From: Batillaria attramentaria
Lineage: Eukaryota; Mollusca; Gastropoda; Batillariidae
Assembly (NCBI GenBank): GCA_018292915.2
Contig: JACVVK020000054.1
Location: 1,214,501 to 1,278,500, forward strand
Length of the DNA: 64,000 nt
Direction: 5' to 3'
Positions 51,657-64,000 of this stretch are shown piece after piece; position 1 is the stretch's first letter, and each line of letters begins with the position of its first letter. Below the pieces are notes generated by a model. It was not told the origin of the DNA, made no database searches, and worked only from the letters and a program-made list of their open reading frames with translations. The position numbers and the translations under genes were made by a program.

Positions 51657-51831
51657 TTGGTAGGAACTGAGTTAAGAGTATCCAACAAGTTGCTGTAGGT
51701 CGATGCAAGCACGTCATCGTGGCGAGCTTTTCCGTGTTCGCCAAGTATCGTCCCAGGTATCGCGGCCCCGGGAAATTCCGAGAATGGGAGACACCACAAG
51801 TCAGCACTTACTTGGCGACCGGAGGATAGAC
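51657..51831 (-). CDS. Candidate orphan exon (175 nt)
   Basis: Flanked by CTATAACAG (acceptor) and ACCAA|GTAAGT (donor). One frame is open throughout (LSSGRQVSADLWCLPF at the start, ASTYSNLLDTLNSVPT at the end), entering with two bases and leaving with two. Not part of the sulfotransferase, whose stop codon is at 52489-52491, unless as an alternative 3' exon. Family not recognised. Confidence 0.25.
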
Positions 51832-52488
51832 CTGTTATAGGTTACATTCCACTAATAGCTTCCGGGGCATCAAGTAACAATTCCCTTAAATATAATACAG
51901 CATTTTTGCATGTCCTAAAATGTTTGTACGGAGTAAAAAATGGCAACGTGTTTGCTTTGTAAATAAGATTCTTGCCAGGTAATAGTGAAAACAGTGAAAA
52001 ATGAGCCTGGCATGTCAAGAGCTAGCTGACGACAGAGGAATGAGAGTGGTAGGTAGTCGCTGCTAGCATTAGCATTGCCAAAAATCTGAACATGGGAATT
52101 TGTTTATATTTACCCTACACCTGAGTCTTTCGCTGCTGGATTCTTTGTAATGTATTTGGTGAATTTTAAAGCTTTTCAAGGGTGTCATGCGCAGCTTTAT
52201 GTTTAATAGGGGTATATGGGGTTTTCTTTGAAATCGGTATCTGTACTACTTAGACTTGTACCGAAATTGTCGTGAGACATAGTCTGGGTCATGCTGGCCG
52301 AGGGTTCAAGGCTCTCTGGGCGACGCGTCTAAGTTTTGCGTTAGAAAGTAGATTATTTTCTCATAAATACCTGTTCCAATGAAACCTGCATTCACATTTC
52401 CGTGATCAGCGTAGAAGACAAAACGTCATATTAAGAATTACCCCGAAAGAGACAGATATTCTGGAATCCACGATTTTAGCCGAGAATT

Positions 52489-60879
<8,391 letters not shown>

Positions 60880-60999
60880 GGCTTTTTTTTTTTTTTTCAA
60901 ACGATTGTTCTGGAATTTTTCTTTTCTGCTGACTGCCCAGTTCATCAAAACTCAGTCAGGTTTTGTCATTATCACATGCCCATCGTCAGACGCAGGCAC

Positions 61000-61830
61000 A
61001 CAAATCGTTTGAAGCGCTTTTTGTGGTCAGTTTATCATGGTACCATTTACACACATGCACAGCTTCAGTCGTATCGTAGTTACTGGCTGGCACTGAGCCA
61101 ACAGTAGCGGAAGCGCAATTGTTTCACAGAAACTTTGTCTTATCTTAGCTGAACTGGCGCCTTTAACTCATTCTACCGCAGCTACGACTATAATCGTAAT
61201 AGTTTGTTTACATTTTACCTCCCTTTCCAACATATCTGCTGTCAGGTTTCCTTGGCAACCCGCTGAAGGTGATGTCAAAGTGAAATACAACATCTAAGCA
61301 ACACTTCCTCTAAATATAAAGTTATTCTGCCCACATGGCGCACTATCACCACGGGATCCAGGCAGCTGGTGCCAGACGTATCAGGTAGCATCAGTATAGA
61401 AAGGGTTAACACAAAAAGCGACCACTCACAGTCCTATTGTGATTTTTTTCACAATCCGAGGCAGCTTGGATGCTGGTACCATCTCCCGCAGCTGGTCTGT
61501 CAGCCATCATACCAACCCAGGAAGATTTCCTTGGTGAACGATCATCGCACATGCTGAGCCTTGCACGAGCTGAGACAGCTCCGTGGCGGACAATTAATAT
61601 TGTCAGAATGTCGAGCCGGGCTACAGTAGCTGGCGGCCGGGTGGCTCACACAAAAAAGTCGGGTGATCAGATTCACCATTATCTTCGTTTGAGATGTGCT
61701 AGCTGCCTCGTGTAAGTGTCGCGGTGGCAGTCTGAACGGCTGGCATTCATTCTCCCTCAGAAGAGGGTGTGGTCTTTTGTTGGTTTCCCATTTCTCTGTT
61801 AAGCTGATGCATATACGCAGCTGTTGAGGA
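61000..61830. other. Upstream flank of the sulfotransferase, no gene seen
   Basis: A fragment of repeat X (GGCTGGCACTGAGCCAACAG near 61084) is the only recognised element. No convincing promoter motif or coding exon. Confidence 0.4.
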
Positions 61831-61834
61831 GATA

Positions 61835-61915
61835 CGATACGATATGGTTTATTCGGTATATGCTGTCGGCCCATTCGAATTGGGGAAGGTGAGGGAAAGG
61901 GATGTACAACATTGC
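61835..61915 (-). mobile_element. 3' end of a retroposon with (CGTAT)n tail
   Basis: On the - strand: CATATACCGAATAAACCATA followed by TCGTATCGTATC. A polyadenylation-like AATAAA and a short pentamer tail suggest a LINE 3' end. Confidence 0.5.
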
Positions 61916-62175
61916 CGTTGAGGAGAGAGAGAGGGGGGGGGGGTGAGGGTGTACGCGCAGCTTGTCCGGTTTGTTTGTTTGTTTGTTTTCGTTGCTCTCT
62001 CTCTCTCTCTCTCTCTCTTCAGTAACCACTCAGGGAGTCGGCACTCGCCGTGCACAAGAGACTTCCGTTGTTCCTTCAGTTTTCTATACATGGACATTAA
62101 AGGCCCAATATGTTTAAGATTTTTAGGCTCACAGATCGCTGTGAGCCTTATTTTTGGTGTTGTTCGGTTAATATC

Positions 62176-62438
62176 GCTCAGTTGGTATAGTTCACCCGTT
62201 AGGGGGTGCAAATGTGTACCAGTCAATTCCGTCGATATTTCGCACAAAGTAAACTCGTAGAACGAAGTCAGCGGCCACGTGACTTCACCTCGCCAGACCC
62301 CAGAGTACATTTGCACCCCCTCCCGCGTTTCGGGAATACAGTCGCCCCCGTTAGTGGACGACTGGAGTTTATTTGCTCCTCCTACGCTTGACTGGTATAC
62401 ATTTGCACCCCCTAACGGGCGAACTACACCAACTGAGC
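62176..62438. mobile_element. MITE with about 50-bp TIRs and 9-bp TSD (Mutator-like)
   Basis: Left end GCTCAGTTGGTATAGTTCAC, CCGTTAGGGGGTGCAAATG matches the complement of the right end (TTGCACCCCCTAACGGGCGA, ACTACACCAACTGAGC) over about 50 bp with three mismatches. GTTAATATC flanks both sides (62167-62175 and 62439-62447). No coding capacity in 263 bp. Confidence 0.85.
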
Positions 62439-62449
62439 GTTAATATCGT

Positions 62450-62712
62450 ACCACTTAGACACCTGCTCAGTGACAGCCTGACATGACAGCGTCTCACATT
62501 GGCCGGCTGGCACTGCGCCAAAAGAATGCTTGGTGTGATGCGAATCACTCAACCTCTGTGCAGGAGAATCTGAATTTTCGCCGGTTCACAGAACCTGTAG
62601 ACGACACTGTCTCGCATTCTGGGCTCTACTAATCATTAAGATAGTGACTATTTCGAGTACTACAGACTGACCATTACAGGCGTACTCACAAGCGAAACTG
62701 TTCAAAACTGAC
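62450..62712 (-). mobile_element. Dispersed repeat 'X', reverse copy
   Basis: CAGTGACAGCCTGACATGAC, GGCTGGCACTGCGCCAAAAG and ACAAGCGAAACTGTTC match the complement of X; diverged in the middle. Confidence 0.6.
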
Positions 62713-62754
62713 ATAACTGGGAGATGTGAAGCCCATGTTAGTAAAGGGGAGCCA

Positions 62755-62826
62755 TCATTGCCCCGTCTTTAATATCACCCGTATGTGGTGGAAAAGAACG
62801 TTAAACCCCCAAACACCCACCCACCC
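62755..62826 (+). mobile_element. SINE (family S), tail fragment
   Basis: CATTGCCCCGTCTTTAATAT, CACCCGTATGTGGTGGAAAA, AACACCCACCCACCC; head absent. It lies between two opposed X copies. Confidence 0.75.
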
Positions 62827-62861
62827 ATGTCTGTAAAGGTGAAGACAGCGTTTAATTTTAA

Positions 62862-63212
62862 AGGGCTAATTCCATCTTTGCTAAACCAACTTATGTTTTC
62901 GAACAGTTTCGCTCGTGGCCGCGCCTGTACGGTCAAAATCTTGAATATTAGTACAGCTCTTAATGCGATACAATGTTGTTTGCACTTTGCGCGAGCGGTC
63001 GAACATTCAAATTCTACGACTGTGTTGTTACACTGCGTACTTGAGCGCTCAGTGTCGTCGCCGCGATATTGAGTTCGTTTCTGTTGACTCAATGCCAGCA
63101 CTGATTACAGACGCCGTCACTGTCCAGGTGTCTAAGTGTGGTGATGATAGATACACGGAAACAGCTCAGGACGATCTGTGAGCATTAAAGTGATAGCATT
63201 AGCCCCTTTTGG
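62862..63212 (+). mobile_element. Dispersed repeat 'X'
   Basis: The best match to the 20.7-kb copy, from CCATCTTTGCTAAACCAACT to GATAGCATTAGCCCCTTTTG. The copies point outward from the SINE fragment, forming an inverted pair with 62450-62712. Confidence 0.7.
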
Positions 63213-63267
63213 CGAAATATCCTCAGTGAATCCGTCTTTGGCATTCGTGCGTCCAGGTGAAAACCTG

Positions 63268-63563
63268 GCTCCGCATGTAGGTCGAGGTTAACCGGGATTT
63301 TAGCCCCGGGTTTTTAGCCCCGGGTTAGAGTCTAACGTCGAACTAAACTAGCTCTAGGGTTAAATTTTCTGTTGCTTTTTGTTTTAAATCAGGAAGTGGG
63401 TCCATTCCAGCAAGGTGCCTAAGCCGTTATAGAAGGAGTTTTGTCTTTCTTTCTTCGCTTCCTTTCAGTTTTTATTTAATTCTGTTTTGGGGTTTCTTTT
63501 TGTCCTAGTCTGGGTTAGGCCCGTAGCCGTGGGTTAAATTAACCTCGAGTTCTACATATGGGC
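63268..63563 (+). mobile_element. MITE 'Y', copy 4
   Basis: CCGCATGTAGGTCGAGGTTA at the left, TTAACCTCGAGTTCTACATA and TGGGCC at the right, interior as in copy 1. Flanked by the 15-bp direct repeat CCAGGTGAAAACCTG (63253-63267 and 63564-63578). Confidence 0.8.
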
Positions 63564-63689
63564 CCAGGTGAAAACCTGAGCTCATCTATATTTATTTATT
63601 AGGGAAATTGTGCGACCGACTTCTTAGGGTAATTTTTTAGTTCACCCATCAGTTTACCATCTGGATTCATATTGAATTGAACGGACCGA

Positions 63690-64000
63690 CTGGCCCCTGC
63701 AGTGTAGTGGTTAGCACTTCGGACCATGGACCGGGAAACCCGGGTTCGAGTCCCAGCTGAGGCAAGCGGGATTTTTCCTACCTAGCTCGGCTCCTACCCA
63801 GAAAGGATATGCTAAGGGCCCAGTGGGGAGGCTGTTCCCAGATTCCAGATTCACCCACTTCACGGGTGCCACATTGGGGGTACTTCCCTTGATAATGACA
63901 CGTCTTATGATGTGGATGATTACACGGCCGGCACCGCAGGTGCCGTAGTTCCCGGGCCTGGTTAGCGCCGGGATATTCATTATGACAGGAAGCGTGGAAT
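63690..64000 (+). mobile_element. tRNA-like SINE or tRNA-headed element, reaching the window end
   Basis: Head GTGTAGTGGTTAGCACTTCG (box A) and GGGTTCGAGTCCCAGCTGAG (box B) with a tRNA-like length, followed by a long body unlike family S. The anticodon arm is irregular, so this is not called as a working tRNA gene. Confidence 0.6.

Noticed and set aside
63690..63765. Possible tRNA gene at the right end
   Set aside because: Box A and box B are good but the anticodon arm does not pair well and a long SINE-like body follows, so it is called a tRNA-derived element.

Overview
The window reads as nuclear DNA of an animal, most likely a mollusc and probably a marine gastropod. This rests on three intron-rich, animal-type genes, a very high load of (CA)n/(GA)n microsatellites, and many copies of a tRNA-derived SINE, small inverted-repeat elements and a 'pearl'-like tandem-repeat element. 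The species call is an inference; no sequence search was run.

Left end (160-5290, + strand): the last six exons of CSTF1, the WD40 subunit of cleavage stimulation factor. Its 5' half lies outside the window. A long intron carries a HINE/pearl-type element of about 1.45 kb built from roughly nine 150-bp monomers.

Middle (8166-34641, - strand): a neprilysin-like M13 zinc metallopeptidase. I could assemble it from 22 coding exons with matching splice phases, from a Kozak-context ATG to the terminal CxxW, giving 781 residues. It faces CSTF1 tail to tail. Its introns hold most of the microsatellites, several SINEs, a four-copy MITE family and a nearly perfect 126-bp inverted repeat.

Between the genes (34.7-52.4 kb): mostly repeats. 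Three splice-flanked open segments on the - strand and one 63-codon cysteine-rich ORF with a signal-peptide-like start are possible pieces of unknown genes.

Right (52489-60879, - strand): a Golgi-type carbohydrate sulfotransferase of the chondroitin/HNK-1 (CHST8-14-like) family in four coding exons. Exon 3 is 823 nt although both flanking introns are phase 0, so it holds one extra base: an assembly error, a broken allele, or recoding.

Right end (61-64 kb): repeats, including a MITE with about 50-bp terminal inverted repeats and a 9-bp target duplication (Mutator-like), a copy of the GGCCCG MITE, and a tRNA-like SINE head.

The three genes have unrelated cellular jobs (mRNA 3'-end processing, extracellular peptide cleavage, glycan sulfation), so no operon-like link is implied.
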